From the NCBI GenBank assembly GCA_021495925.1, contig JAKEKT010000048.1, forward strand, positions 1 to 64,000: a stretch of DNA of 64,000 bases. The letters are read 5' to 3'. The DNA is from Diplodia intermedia (taxonomy: Eukaryota; Ascomycota; Dothideomycetes; Botryosphaeriales; Botryosphaeriaceae). The translations under genes and the position numbers were made by a program. Numbering within the stretch: the stretch's first letter is position 1; each line of letters starts with the position of its first letter. Of the stretch, positions 22,669 to 33,876 are shown one piece after another. Below the pieces are notes generated by a model. It had not been told where the DNA came from and ran no database searches. It saw only the letters and a program-made list of their open reading frames with translations.

Positions 22669-23354
22669 TCAATTTCTTCCTCGCCATGTCATGGGAACGA
22701 GTAGTTGCATCTGAGTACGGCGTTGCGAATGTGATCGCGTCATTCGTTTCGGAACCCCCAACATTTCCAATATCACATACTCGACACCCTGCTTGAGTTG
22801 ATTCTGACAGAATATATTTCCGCTAAACTCTCCAGGGAGCCGCCCAGGATCAAGTCGACATTTAGCTGATAAAAAGGCCAATTTTCGTCGAATACGAATC
22901 CTCCGCACCATCATCATCGACCGACAACAACTACTCCTCATCGTTAAGACTGAAAGTGTACTGGATATTGAGGAGAAACTGCTGGGGTTCTCGGAAGGTG
23001 GTTTGGTGGTAGGATATCTAGTGGTAAGGTGGCAGCGGAACCAAGTCAAAACTGCTCAACACGGCGGCGCGCGGATGTAGGTGCGTGGAAGAGTGAAATC
23101 ACCTGCTGGTAGTCGAACGTGAGATACGCCGATGATCTGAGGGTTGATGTAAAGAGCCCGCAGACTTGTTGAACAGATTTCTGTTCCCATGTTGGCAGTG
23201 TCGGTGAATCAAAGGCGAAGCTCGTTCCATCATCATGTCCCACTATCAGCTTTGCCCATGTCGGAGGAAATTTGTCTCGATTCTTCGAAAACCGGACTCC
23301 AAGTCGACACCATAAATGCCCTTCATCAAACACGCAGTGCTTCTTGCATTTCAT
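22669..23354 (-). CDS. Possible gene or relic, unknown function
   Basis: Two neighbouring minus-strand frames (23354-23046, 102 codons, and 23049-22669, 126 codons) look more protein-like than their surroundings. The upstream one reads CRLGVRFSKNRDKFPPTWAK and LIVGHDDGTSFAFDSP; the downstream one has PGRLPGEFSGNIFCQNQLKQ. They might be two exons of one small gene or a decayed gene. I found no convincing splice pair and recognise no family. It is listed so that the stretch is not lost. Confidence 0.2.
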
Positions 23355-25162
23355 TTGAGCGGGTTGTAATTACCGCTATGTCCTCAGTCGGCGCGATCCT
23401 CCGAAACTTTATGCTCACGCATGACCTTCCTCAGCACCAATAGCAGGAAATGCCACGCGTCTGGGAAACCTGAAAGTGTGACGGCCTCGGTCCACACTAC
23501 GTGGGTTTGCTCTACTTATTCAACATCTGAATGTGGGATACCTGTGTTCCTGCCCCACTGCCATACGTCGAATCATCCATATCACCTTCCCCTCCTCTCC
23601 CCAACACTGGGGTGTCGCAGCAGATGCTTTTAAAGGTGGTGAGCAACACCTCCTCTTGATAATGCCATTAAGCATGATCCGCCGATATCCAAGTCCTGTT
23701 TCTTCTTTCGTGCAACGCATGCGGACACTGCGTCTACCCACTCACGGACGCAACAGTTGCTTGCACAAGACCGAAAACCAGCAACGGAGCCAGAAAACAC
23801 AAGGGCAGTACGAGTCCTTTACGGCGATGTATTTCTCCTTGGCGCTGTTTCTCAACAGAAGGCTGGAGGCTACGATGACAAGCGGAATATATATGCGATA
23901 TATGCTTATTCGCTCTTGCGGGCAAAGGGTCGGGCCAAAAGATGCACGTGAGAGTGTGCTTGGCCTCGCCCTATGGTTGTTTGTACAAGCAATAGAGGCA
24001 CTTGCGGACCTGCTCGTTGGACGGATCACGAGATGAGCGGCCCACGGTGGACTGAAGGTTTAATATGCGAGCTCTCGAAGTCTCTTACTTCCTGATTCCA
24101 TCCACATGCGACATGAGAAGTATCGCGATGATCCACTGAATTCAACGGCTGTAAATTTTCTTCACATCGCCTTGGGTTGTTCATGTGTGTTTAGTTCGTG
24201 AGTATGGAGTGTGAAGAAATGGTGCAATTCAGCAGCATCTTCTAACGTTGATGCTCCATGATAAAACATAATAGCGCCCCACGAATTGCAAAACAATCAA
24301 AACACGCTGCAAATGATCATCTTCGTGCCACCATTACCAAAGCGCAGTTGTCAAGAAGAAATTTGGTCCATCTTGTAGCCGCGTGTAACGAAGTATCATA
24401 GCGCGATGCAAAAGATTGGACCCGCAGAGAGATGTCTGAGCGCAAACGTACAACCTTGAAACCAACATCTACGGCCGGACATCTGCCTAACAACCCACGT
24501 GAGTGCATTCAACTTTCTCTACTGATAGTGACCGTCACAGAATTCACATCATGACCAAAGCCCACTTCTCAAAAGCCGAGTAATCAGTGCCCAACAGCCG
24601 ACAAGACCCACGGAACAGAGAAGCCGCAAAACCGAGAGAGACGAAAACCCACCCCAGCAACCGGAATCTTGCACATGCAGCAATCCGCATTCGCTACCGC
24701 GCAGCCACGCGTGGCAGCGACCGCGGAAGCGGCGGCGGCGGCGGCTGCTGCTGCTGCTGGCAAGCCCTGGATTCACAAAGAAGGAAAGCCGATCAGAGCC
24801 GACGCTCTCCAAGTACCTACCTTCCTAATCTGTCGCGCGAGAATCATTGTCCACCCGGGGCAAGTGTTTGGTTCTGCGGCTGCGGGGAAGGATTTCCCCA
24901 TGCGGTGTGGGGAAGGCAATGCGGGCTTGATTGCGGGGAAGGTTGACCCGCACATTCCCGTGGGTTTTCTCGGTCCGCGGACGGGTTTGAAAATGAGGCC
25001 CGCTCAATGTTCCGGGTTGGTGGTGGATGGATGGCGTAGGGTGAGCAGGGGCCTCCTGTGCCGGAGCGGCGGGATGGGCTCGGTCTCTTGCAGTGGTATA
25101 GGGATTTTGACAGTCCTGGGAAGGGCCGTTCTTGATTGTTGAAGATGAATGTGTGTTCTCCA
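23355..25162. other. Gene-poor region
   Basis: About 1.8 kb of mixed composition with short frames in all directions. One plus-strand frame at 23533-24036 and opposing frames on the minus strand exclude each other, and none has a recognisable domain. No gene is supported. Confidence 0.45.
24729..24761 (+). repeat. GCG/CTG trinucleotide run
   Basis: A run of GCG units passes into CTG units, coding Ala-rich runs in one frame. It lies in a region with no supported gene. Confidence 0.7.
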
Positions 25163-25372
25163 AAGGATTCCACAGCGGGTGGTGGAAGAGGTGTCCCAAC
25201 CTGCATCTGCCTCAAGGAGAAAACCCACAATAATTATGTAGGTAGTTGCATCCATCCGCATTCAAGACTTACACCTGCGTCCGGGTATTGGATTCGGCTA
25301 CCCACATAAGCTTGGATAGCTGCAAATGAGGTGGGGGGTGGGGTCGGATTTTCTGTCGGCTGCTGTGATGAG
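25163..25372. mobile_element. MITE-like fold-back element, copy D (inverted, diverged)
   Basis: About 210 bp lying in the opposite orientation to the other copies. The left end CACAGCGGGTGGTGGAAGAG and the inner CCAACCTGCATCTGCCTC match the complement of the right end of copy B. The right end TTTTCTGTCGGCTGCTGTG matches the complement of the family terminal repeat. The internal palindrome is degraded, but its outer arms (TTATGTAGGTAG and CTACCCACATAAG) still pair. It is only about 1 kb from copy B. Confidence 0.55.
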
Positions 25373-26078
25373 GATTGCCGTCAGCTATATGTACTGATGC
25401 TGACCTGTGCACTACGTCACACAAGACGCCTGGAGCAAGAAGCTCAAACGGACCAGCCATCCGATTACCTTCACATTCAAATGATCCCCACGACTGCGTT
25501 CCTCATCAACATTCTTCAACCCTGTAGCCATCTGCCATTACGATTCATCGCCGAACATCCCCAACGCTGCTTCTTCTCCCGCACCTTTCTTTTGTCACAT
25601 GTGGCGTTCAGCTGACCACACGCGCACCAACGCATTTGCAGGCAGAAGATAATTCCGCAGGGGCGACCGTGTAGTGTGTCGCCCAGGTACTGCGCTCCCC
25701 AGGCCTTGGAAAAGCTGTATTGGTTCACCTCCTGTCCCTCACTAAAAGGAGTTCAAAAGCGCAAATTCTCGGAAGTTATTGCAAGCAGTGAAGACTGCAT
25801 TAATGAGTTGAACTAGAGATGAGGAAGAAACATTGTCGAAATCCCGCTAGGACACTGTTGCTCATCAACAGGCCGCCGAGGAAGGAGAAACGAGACCAAA
25901 CGGTCGGAAACCAAACCATGTGAACTTCGAAAGCAAAGGGCTACCCTCCCACGATGACCATCGAAAAGGGCTCTCGGATCCTTTTCCTATTGAAAAGTTC
26001 CAAGTCGATGACCTCGCGGCAAGCACGACCAAAAAGGTGAACAGGATGGGGAAAGAAACCGGCCCAATACCTGAACCA
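25373..26078. other. Intergenic region, EOS1 3' flank
   Basis: About 700 bases downstream of the EOS1 stop codon. A TTTCTTTTGTCACATG stretch near 25590 resembles one terminal repeat of the MITE family and may be a solitary remnant. No gene is seen. Confidence 0.45.
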
Positions 26079-27946
26079 TCACAGCTCCCCACCGCCATCA
26101 GCACTTGGAACTCTCGCATCTCTCCAAGCGCGGGCAACCCTTTCTACAATTCCCACCAACGGTGCGACCCTCCATGTACCTCTCTCGACGTGGCTCTGTA
26201 CTAGCAGCATGAACACGCTCACGCTGCTTGAAATGTAGAAAGCGCGGACGGCGGCGCGAGTCTCACGTCGAATGTTGACTTGGCGATGAGCGAGGTGGTA
26301 CAGAATCGTTAGCATCTAGCGCTCCGTTCGTCAGTGGCCGACACCTTGCAATGGTGAATGATGTAGGAATGGGGCGCACGGCAGGTGACAGAAGATTTAA
26401 GCCCCGAAGCTCACCAAGGCCGACACTCTTCTATGGGTGGTCGAATACAAGGTCCGGATGTAAGTGTAAGTTTTGACTGCACACACTTACGTCTGGGCCT
26501 TGTATTCAACTACCCATCCCATGTGAGTATGGTGGGACCACTCTGCGAGGCAGATGCGGGTGGGCTGGTTTCTTTTGTCACCCGCTGTGGGGGTGAGGAA
26601 CATTAAAAGAACCAAAGAGGGCTTACAATGGTGATGCATATCCAAGCAGGGAGTAAGAGACGGGGATCAGAGCTCGCGCCAGAAAGATGAAGCCACCATG
26701 AGGTTGTGTAGACGTTGATGGCTGAGAGAGTGAAGAGACGGACGAGCGTGGCGGAGGGCGTGTAATTGAGCAGCCTGTATAGTGCAGTATTGCATTGTCA
26801 GCTGCGGTTTCTGTCTTGTCCGTCATCTCATGTGTTGATGCTCTCTAACCCTGCAATCCTTTATGATCCTCATTTCATCTCCCAGAGCAAAAGCTTAGGC
26901 GGAAGCAGAGTTGAGGAGAGACACTTACCATCGAGACATTAGGCAATCCGCGAAGTAGAAGGAAAGATATCCTGATGCTGTGCACTGAACACGCAATCGC
27001 AAGTTAGCAAGCAATCCTCATGTCAAACCCGAACAGAAAACAGCACCGCCCCTCCGACCATTTCAAGGTTTCCTTTCTTCTCCACGCATGGCTTGAGGGC
27101 AGGTACGCTCATCAAAACGCCAGCTCAAAACAGGGTTCGACTCACCCACAACGCTGCCAATGCAACCTCTGTGATCACCAGACTTGCCACCTCGGCTCCC
27201 ATTTCAGATTCTGTCGCAGCGCCATCGAACCCTACTCTCCCACCTATGCCACCACCCCTCCATCCCGCAACTCCCCATTCAACATCCCTGTCCAGCCCCC
27301 CTCTCAACGCACTGATTGATAGCTGCCAGACCAGCATCATACACCTCGCAAACCACCATATAGGTGGCGCCGTCGCCAGGCCCCGACACAACAGCAGCGG
27401 GACGTGGAAGGACTCTTTGACCCCAAGCAAGACGGCGATACGAGGATGGAGAGCAGAGGAGGGGGGTTCGGCATTTAGAGAGCCTTGTCGGTCAACATTG
27501 TGAGACTGCGGGTTGCTGCTATTCAAGTCCACGCCAGGATCCTCACGAGATAGCGTTCGGCTGAGGTCCGGCGAGGAGGCCGCGGCCATGCGAGTGGCGG
27601 CACTAGAGCGACGGCGAGCGTGCACTTGCGCCGTTGCGTGTGCCTGCTGCTGCTGCTGGGATTCTAGAGTGGAAAAAGCGGGAATCGCCGTGTTCGCTGG
27701 GTTGGAGCAGCGGCGAGATGGCGGCCGTGATGACGTAGACATGGCAGTTAGCGGCTGGGGGATTCCTTGTGTCTGGTATTGCGATGGGACACGGTCATCC
27801 GGCGCGAAAGGATCTTTGGGCGTGTACGATGGTGGAGGTGTTGACGGCACTGCTTGCGGCTGAGCGAGCGGAGTGGAAGGTGCCGAGGCTGCGAAGGGGT
27901 GGCGGGCTCCCGGACGCGCACGCTGGTGCGGCAGTTGGGACGACAT
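26079..27946 (-). CDS. EOS1: EOS1 family N-glycosylation protein
   Basis: Multispanning ER membrane protein of the fungal Eos1 family, tied in yeast to N-glycosylation and oxidative-stress tolerance. Four exons (27946-27146, 26984-26929, 26774-26627, 26315-26079) join to 413 aa. The core is HPRIAVLLGVKESFHVPLLL with CRGLATAPPIWWFARCMM, then GYLSFYFADCLMSRWLLNYT, HLSGASSDPRLLLPAWICI and LYHLAHRQVNIRRETRAAV, all typical of the family. The first 180 residues are a disordered Ser/Pro/Gln-rich extension. Introns 1 and 2 have 161 and 154 bases. The last has 311 and contains fold-back element copy B. The frame is open to 28171, but the Met of SSQLPHQ was chosen because sequence before it looks like leader. 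Confidence 0.88.
26374..26600. mobile_element. MITE-like fold-back element, copy B (inside EOS1 intron)
   Basis: About 225 bp inside the last EOS1 intron. Terminal repeats are CACGGCAGGTGACAGAAGA on the left and, complemented, CACAGCGGGTGACAAAAGA on the right (16 of 19). The centre is the best-kept palindrome of the family: arms GAATACAAGGTCCGGATGTA and the complement of TACGTCTGGGCCTTGTATTC around a short loop. No coding capacity. Confidence 0.75.
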
Positions 27947-28944
27947 TGTGTTCCTGTTGGTGTGGTGCTGCGGGTCACTGCGCCCAAGGATGCGCGCTGA
28001 CGTAGGTCTGCTGCTGTTGGTTGCAAGTGCTGCGAGGCGGTAGTAGATGGACGCAAGTCTCGGCGTCTCTGTTGCTGACGTGGAATCACGGCTGCGCAAA
28101 CGAGCGAAACGAAGAGAAGAGAAGGTGCTCAGACGAGCGGCAGGCAAGCTAACGGACTGCGGGGCACACACGCTGGCTGTGGCTGAGAAGCGCTCCGCAC
28201 GTCATTGAAAAGCAAGCTGTTGCACACTGGCGAAGGGACGGTCGACGGGGAAGAGCGACTGGGGCTCGCAACAGAGAAAGGAGTGCGGGTGCAAGGTGGC
28301 GGGACGTGGGCAACGCGAAGAGATCGGACCCTTTTTTTTTCCTGTGTGCACGCGTTCAAGGCATGGCGACAGGGCGCCGACTGAGCCGCGAGCAAGGAAG
28401 GTGGGGTGGAAAGAGAAAAAAAGGGAGGGAGGATGCGTCGAAGGGACCGCTTGACCGGGGCACCAGTTGGAACGCGGCTTACGTCTCGCCGGGGGTGGTG
28501 CGACAGCGTGGTGGAGGTGCGGGCCAGAGGGGTGGGAAGGCCGGGCTCGGGGGCAGAGGCTAGAGCTTGGGGATGGACGGAGGGAGGTGTGGTCGGATCG
28601 CGTCTGCGCCTGGAAACCGTTCCTTCTTCCCCGGATTTTTCTTAGGGCTTAGCGCCAGGGTCCAGGAACCGTGACCAAAAAGCAAGGAACAGAGGAGAGC
28701 ACCCGATCCCGGACCGCGCTCCGTCATCGCTCGCCTTGCCGCGCCCGCCGCCGCCTGCTCGTGTGCTTTGTTTGATGCCAATAAATTTACAGTGTACATA
28801 TGCGTACAGCTCGCCCTGCTGCTTTGCCTCGGCTTCGATCGGCGCCGCATCTCTGCTTACGCTAACTCGCCATCGACCTGGGCCCACAACACCGCCCACG
28901 TCCCTGTTGAGCCACAACCACGCTAACTACCCGCCAGCCCTATC
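27947..28944. other. Intergenic: EOS1 promoter / MBA1-like 3' flank
   Basis: About 1 kb holding the EOS1 leader and promoter on the minus strand and the 3' flank of the next minus-strand gene. A C/T-rich tract (on the minus strand) runs through 28230-28500. No further gene is supported. Confidence 0.5.
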
Positions 28945-30268
28945 TCATACTAAATCTTCGGCACTCGACTCCTCCACCATGCCCCATACCGACCAGCTCT
29001 CCTCCTTGCCCATCCACATCCTCTTCTGAAGCACCAAATATTCCGCTACACTCCTCGCGCTCTGCTGCATGCGCTCGGGAGTAACCTCTCCGTTCTCCCC
29101 GACCGGCAATTCTTGGCCGGCCGCGTCCACCGTGCGCACTCTCCCCGCCCCGTCTTTTTGCAAGTAGCTCCTCACCAATGCCTGCTTCGATTTTATGCGG
29201 AAGACTGTCTGGCGAATGCAGCATGGCTTCGTTTTCGTGTCAACGCCAGGAATGGGGATTTTGGTGACGCGATCGGATACGATGCGTGGCCGCGAGTGCG
29301 ATAGCCGCGCCCAGTGCAGGGACTCGTTTGGCTTGCGGGCGTGGATTTGGGAACGGAAGCGACTTGAAATACCATCGGTGCAGATGCGAGAGAGGTGTTC
29401 GATGTCGCCGCTTGAGAAAGGTCAGCAGCTAACCTCTCTGTGCAGCCGAGTGCCATAGGCTTCTTACTAGGCAAACGCGGTGTACATATCCTCGTGCAGC
29501 TGGAGTACGAGCTTGGAGATCCCGCGTCTGCTGATAACGGGGCGCGGCTTTACTGTCGTGAACTTATACACAAGCCGGCTTTTTCACGTACGAAGGCTGG
29601 TCAGCACCATTCCGAAGGTTCCATCCTCCCTCTCGAGGCCACTCTCGCGCCGTGGGACGGGAGTGACCTACCTGACAAGGTCGAAAACTCTGGTCTTCGC
29701 CCAATGGTACTCCATTTTGAGTCTCAACCTCGGCTCCCTGACCAGACTAGGCACATTGATGCCCGTTGGCCTGATGAATGTATCTATAGCCAGATGTCAT
29801 CAAATCAGCCCTCGACTCCCGAGCTCCAGAACAATTTCTTCAACCTTCACGTCCTCAGACGACGTGAAGTGCAGAGCCAGCTCTCCCGGCTCAATGGCAC
29901 CCAAAGTAGCTGCAGGAGAAAAGGAGCATACCAGGCATCAACCCGACATCGGTCGGCATCTCGTCAAGGTTCTGCGCCTGCATGGTCACCATGCTCGGCA
30001 TTGCCTTGCGCTTCTGCATGTCCCCGACCATGCGCTTCATGCCGGCCGACAATTCTCTCTGCCTGGCACCGACAGTGCCGAAGCTTCTCGCTCCATGCGC
30101 ACATTGTTGCAGTATCCGCGATTGGCGTATCCGATGCGGGAAAGTGGAGGTCGAAGGCGTAGCGGAAGAAAGAGACCGGTAACCAGCAGCGCGGGTGGTG
30201 GTGGCGGCGGCAGTACGGAGTGGGAGTGCGAGCAACGGCGTGCGCCGTATGGCCAGCGAGGAAGCCAT
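28945..30268 (-). CDS. MBA1: MBA1/mL45-like mitoribosome receptor protein
   Basis: Mitochondrial inner-membrane protein of the MBA1/mL45 (Tim44-like) group, which tethers the mitochondrial ribosome near the insertion machinery. Four exons (30268-29932, 29783-29672, 29578-29468, 29410-28945) join to 341 aa. The N-terminus is Arg/Ala/Ser-rich without acidic residues, as in a mitochondrial presequence. Then come DVGLMPDTFIRPTGINVPSL, REPRLRLKMEYHWAKTRVFD, LHEDMYTAFAYGDIEHLSRI and a C-terminal half with VSDRVTKIPIPG, VFRIKSKQAL and YLVLQKRMWMGKEESWSVWG. The intron 2 acceptor is AAAAAG, weak, but the only site found that keeps frame into LVYKFTTVKPRP. The frame is open to an upstream Met at 30322. 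The family call is by remembered resemblance. Confidence 0.68.
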
Positions 30269-30676
30269 TGTGATCACGGCGGGCACGGGCGACGAAGCCG
30301 TTGGGTGGAGGCGGGACGACAATGCGGTATGTTGCTCTCAAGAATAGCGCGGAGGATGCTCGGACGGCGGACCCGCGGAAAAGTTCGAGACGGGCGCTTT
30401 CCCCGGTGGAACGCGGTCACGTGACAGCCCGTCACCGGCCATCTTCCAAGAAACGCGCGGCTTCCACGTTTGAACTTGCACGTCATCAGGCCTCCAGAAA
30501 GAAATGCTATTTAAAAGACGATTGACGCGCGCTATGAACTCCGGGTGGACACTAAGAGGTATATCCAGCAGTGACGCCAGCCACACGCCCATGCAACCAA
30601 GTTCCCACGCCCACATGCTCCCGGAAATGCTGCTAAATGACTTTTAGAGCCAGACGGAAACAATTGCTGGCTCGAC
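30269..30676. other. Intergenic: MBA1-like promoter / RNA methyltransferase 3' flank
   Basis: About 400 bases with the promoter of the MBA1-like gene and the 3' flank of the methyltransferase gene. No gene is seen, apart from a possible extra terminal exon of the methyltransferase (see that entry). Confidence 0.45.
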
Positions 30677-32272
30677 TTACCTTTCGCCGTTGTGCCTGAC
30701 GTACTCGCTGAAGCCCATTAGCCCCAGCCAGACGGCCTCCTCGCAGCGGATCGTGCGGCTGCCCTGGTTCGGCACCAGATTCACCCACGCGTCGAACATG
30801 TCGCCGACGTTCTTCCCCGTCACGCCCTTCGCCACCAGGTCCTCGTCCGCCATGGCCGCCACCTCGAGCCCAGAGACGCCGCCGAACACGAGAATCATGT
30901 GCTTGAACTCCCTCGGCAACGTGAACCCACGCCCGTTGTCAGATTTACCGCCGCCCCCGCCGCCGACGTCTTCCTTGGGCACGCCGCCGCGAGCCAAGAT
31001 GCGCGAAACGGGCATGCCGCGCTCGCTCGTGCCGATGGACACGTCGTAGCCGCCGTCGAAGGGGCATTCGGTGAAAACCGCCGACAGGCTGCTAGCCTGG
31101 CGCGTGTGGTAGCCCCAATAGTACCCGGCCTCTTCACGCGGCTGCGCTGGATCGACGGGCTGGGCTTCCAGGCCGTAGTAGTGGCCCGGATCCTCGGCAG
31201 ACGCTAGCTTGAGCGTAACGCGCGTGTGGGGAGGGATGGGCTTCTCCAAGTCAAGCTGGACAGGTTGCGGAAGCCCCGCATCCACGACAGTGTACGGACT
31301 AGCCGCAGTTCCGGTGCCAGCGTTAAGATCCAGCATCACCGGAGGGCTGTTGCTGTGCCTGATGAAGGCCGCCAACGGTGGACTCCCCTTCTTGAACTTC
31401 TTCTGCTTCTTCAAGGAGATGATCTGGCTAGGCTTGCCAGGGGCCGGCGGGGAGCCCGAGTACGAGCTTCCACTGTGCGAGCCGGACCAGCTGCTGGCGT
31501 CGTCGGACGCGTTCGGATCCAGCACGACACCTTCACGGTACTGGCACCACTCGTCGGCACGCAGGTGGTGCGGCATGTCGAGGCTTGGTAGCGTGCCGGC
31601 CGTACGCAGGTTCGGGTGCAAGGGGAAGAGGGCCTTGCGCAGATTTGGCGGTGTCTCGAGGTAGGAGAGCAGGTGGTACAAGAAGAAGCCGGGGTCCGAG
31701 TAACCGGTATAGCTTGCGTAGTCTGCACTTCCCACGGTGCCGAATCCATTGTAAGAGCCCTTCCCAAAGTTCTTGCAGCCGTCGTCGCTGAAGCTATGAG
31801 GGAAGCCGGGGCTCCCGTTCACAGGGCTGCCTCTGCCTTTGTTGAGCACCTGGCTCTGCTTGTCATCGAAGACGACGATTTCGTCGACGCAGAAAACGGC
31901 AGCGGCGCGTGCGATGGCGCCGGCCAAGGAGGTTTTGAGGTCGTGCGATTGAGCACTGCGACACGGTCGGGTCAGCTGCTCTGCACGCGAGCAAGACGGG
32001 TTCGACAAGCCATGTGCGAGCCCTTACTTCGCAATAATGCTTCCCGGAAGCGCAATACTCAGAGTGTGGGAGCGTCCCCTGATTGGGGTGTAAACGGCGG
32101 TCGGCCTGCTGGTGTCGGTGCCGTTGCTGCTTGCATTGACCTGCCGATCGGCCAAGTCCAAGATGGTGTTTGGACGCTTGCGTTTCTGGGCGACGATCAG
32201 TTGTCGGGACACATTTGGGACAGATACGGGGTGGCGACGGACCTTGAACTGCTGCAGATGGGGAGGAGCCAT
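30677..32272 (-). CDS. SPOUT-type putative RNA methyltransferase (SPOUT1/C9orf114 family)
   Basis: Predicted SPOUT-fold RNA methyltransferase of the family of human SPOUT1 (CENP-32) and yeast YMR310C/YGR283C. Two exons (32272-32028 and 31955-30677, intron of 72 bases) join to 507 aa. Family hallmarks are SHTLSIALPGSIIANAQSHD across the splice, LKTSLAGAIARAAAVFCVDE with IVVFDD, FLYHLLSYLETPPNLRKALF, HPNLRTAGTLPSLDMPHHLR and the C-terminal RTIRCEEAVWLGLMGF. Two Ser/Gly/Pro-rich inserts (about residues 135-155 and 235-260) are fungal additions. The stop codon TAA lies inside a perfect donor sequence (AG|GTAAGT), so the true C-terminus may lie on one more short exon. The first Met of MAPPHLQQF was chosen; the frame reaches upstream to 32347. 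Confidence 0.85.
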
Positions 32273-33171
32273 TGTTTCCCTGTTGTGGCTTGCGTGTGAG
32301 GAGTTCTCGCACGACTCGGAAGCCTCCCATTGCCAGCAAGCTCGCATCGATCAACCTCAGGCCCACAGATGACGTTGCCGCCAGGAAAAGCGGATGCTGT
32401 TCTCACGATTGCGATCGCGATGGGCCACTACAATACCGGGGACATGCTGGCATTGGGCCATCTCCGCCGAATGTCGCGAAGCTCGGCGTCGATTGAAGTC
32501 AGGAACCGCGACAAAGAGGCTCCCAAACGCTCACCACGCCGCGCGCTTCCCCGCATTCGGCTCAAGCCCGATGCGGACGACTGCAGCTGTGGCGCCGCCC
32601 GGCCCGCCGGCGATCTGCCACACATCCGCCCCGGCGTTTCCATTGCGAATTACTATTAGCCGAGTCGCCGTCGCTCCGCCGCACACGTCACCTCCACTTT
32701 GCTTTGCTCAGCAGGCCCTTGCGCCAGTCCAGAGTTGGGCGAGGAGAATACTCCGCTGCCATTATCTATCCACAATTTAGATGGGTTCTGGGAAAGCGCA
32801 TGAGCAACGCTGTTTTCCCCAGCTACAGACCCTCTGCCCTCCTGCTTGACCATGATTCATGTCGCGAGAGTGCTGTGGTCGTGCCAAACAGTTGCTGAGA
32901 CGCACAAACGCTCTGCTTACCGTAAAGTCATATCTGCTGGTTAATTCATGGGGGGTGGGGGTCAGATTGCGACTGCCTTTGAGACCCGATGGTAACCTTG
33001 CGTCATTGCACCTTCCAGAGGTGGTCAGAACTATAGCTGACATACGCGGTCTTTCCTTCTCGATATGTGTAAAAAGCCGCAGGAAGTGCAGCTCTTTTCT
33101 CTGCACTGACTATTCCCTCATACTCACACACTGCGCGTCTGTTCACACTTCGAAAATCCGCCCCTCTGAAC
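32273..33171. other. Divergent promoter region
   Basis: About 900 bases between the RNA methyltransferase (minus) and the hypothetical gene at 33.2 kb (plus). The last 120 bases on the plus strand are C/T-rich with CTCACACAC elements, as in a transcribed leader. No further gene is seen. Confidence 0.5.
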
Positions 33172-33876
33172 ATGGCTGGCTCTCATGATCACGGCCATCC
33201 TTATGACATGGATGCAAGCAATCGACAGGACACCGGAATGGTTTCCATCACAGCCAGGGAACACAGCCAGCGACAACTTCGTCATAACACAAGACTATCA
33301 AATCTAGACCGTCGGGAGCGGCTCACCGAAAAAAGCCTCGACGACACCAAAGAGCATTCAAGACAAGTACGGCACGAAATAAAACAGCAGCAGCAATACC
33401 AACCAGTTCAACCAGCTACGGAATTCAACACTGGATATACAGAGACTGCCGGCAGAGGAAATGCCACGACCGACCCGTTCGCGCCATCTCCTTGTGGGAG
33501 ACCTACTGAGACGCACGGCGCAGGAACCAACATAAACTCCAGAAATGCTACTTCGCATCGCCCCTCTTCCCTTGGGCAGACCAAACAGTCCCCGCGCCCT
33601 GGTCCATACAACCGAACCTCGCACAAGAGGTTCTCCACAAATGGGCCATCGCCATTTGGTTCCCCATTTCAATCCTCACGGGCGGACAGCCGCCACGAAT
33701 GCTCCGAGTACAGGCCTCCGTTGCAAGATCCGCCTGGAATGCCGACCATTGTCGGCATGACTGCCACTGCTCCTGCTGTCAGCCTCCCTTTCAGCCCCTT
33801 CTACGGTCGCCCTCAGGGCCTGAGTGCGGCTCCGGATCCTGTACAGGAACGTTCGACCAGAGATGACGGCACCTGA
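33172..33876 (+). CDS. Hypothetical disordered protein
   Basis: A single open frame of 234 aa with a clean Met start after a pyrimidine-rich leader. The first 80 residues are charged and probably helical (SNLDRRERLTEKSLDDTKEH, then RQVRHEIKQQQQ). The rest is rich in Pro, Ser, Thr, Asn and Gly and likely disordered. No signal peptide, membrane segment or known domain. I do not recognise a family. Codon choice and length argue for a real gene, but no homologue-based support is possible here. Confidence 0.5.
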   Translation: MAGSHDHGHPYDMDASNRQDTGMVSITAREHSQRQLRHNTRLSNLDRRERLTEKSLDDTKEHSRQVRHEIKQQQQYQPVQPATEFNTGYTETAGRGNATTDPFAPSPCGRPTETHGAGTNINSRNATSHRPSSLGQTKQSPRPGPYNRTSHKRFSTNGPSPFGSPFQSSRADSRHECSEYRPPLQDPPGMPTIVGMTATAPAVSLPFSPFYGRPQGLSAAPDPVQERSTRDDGT

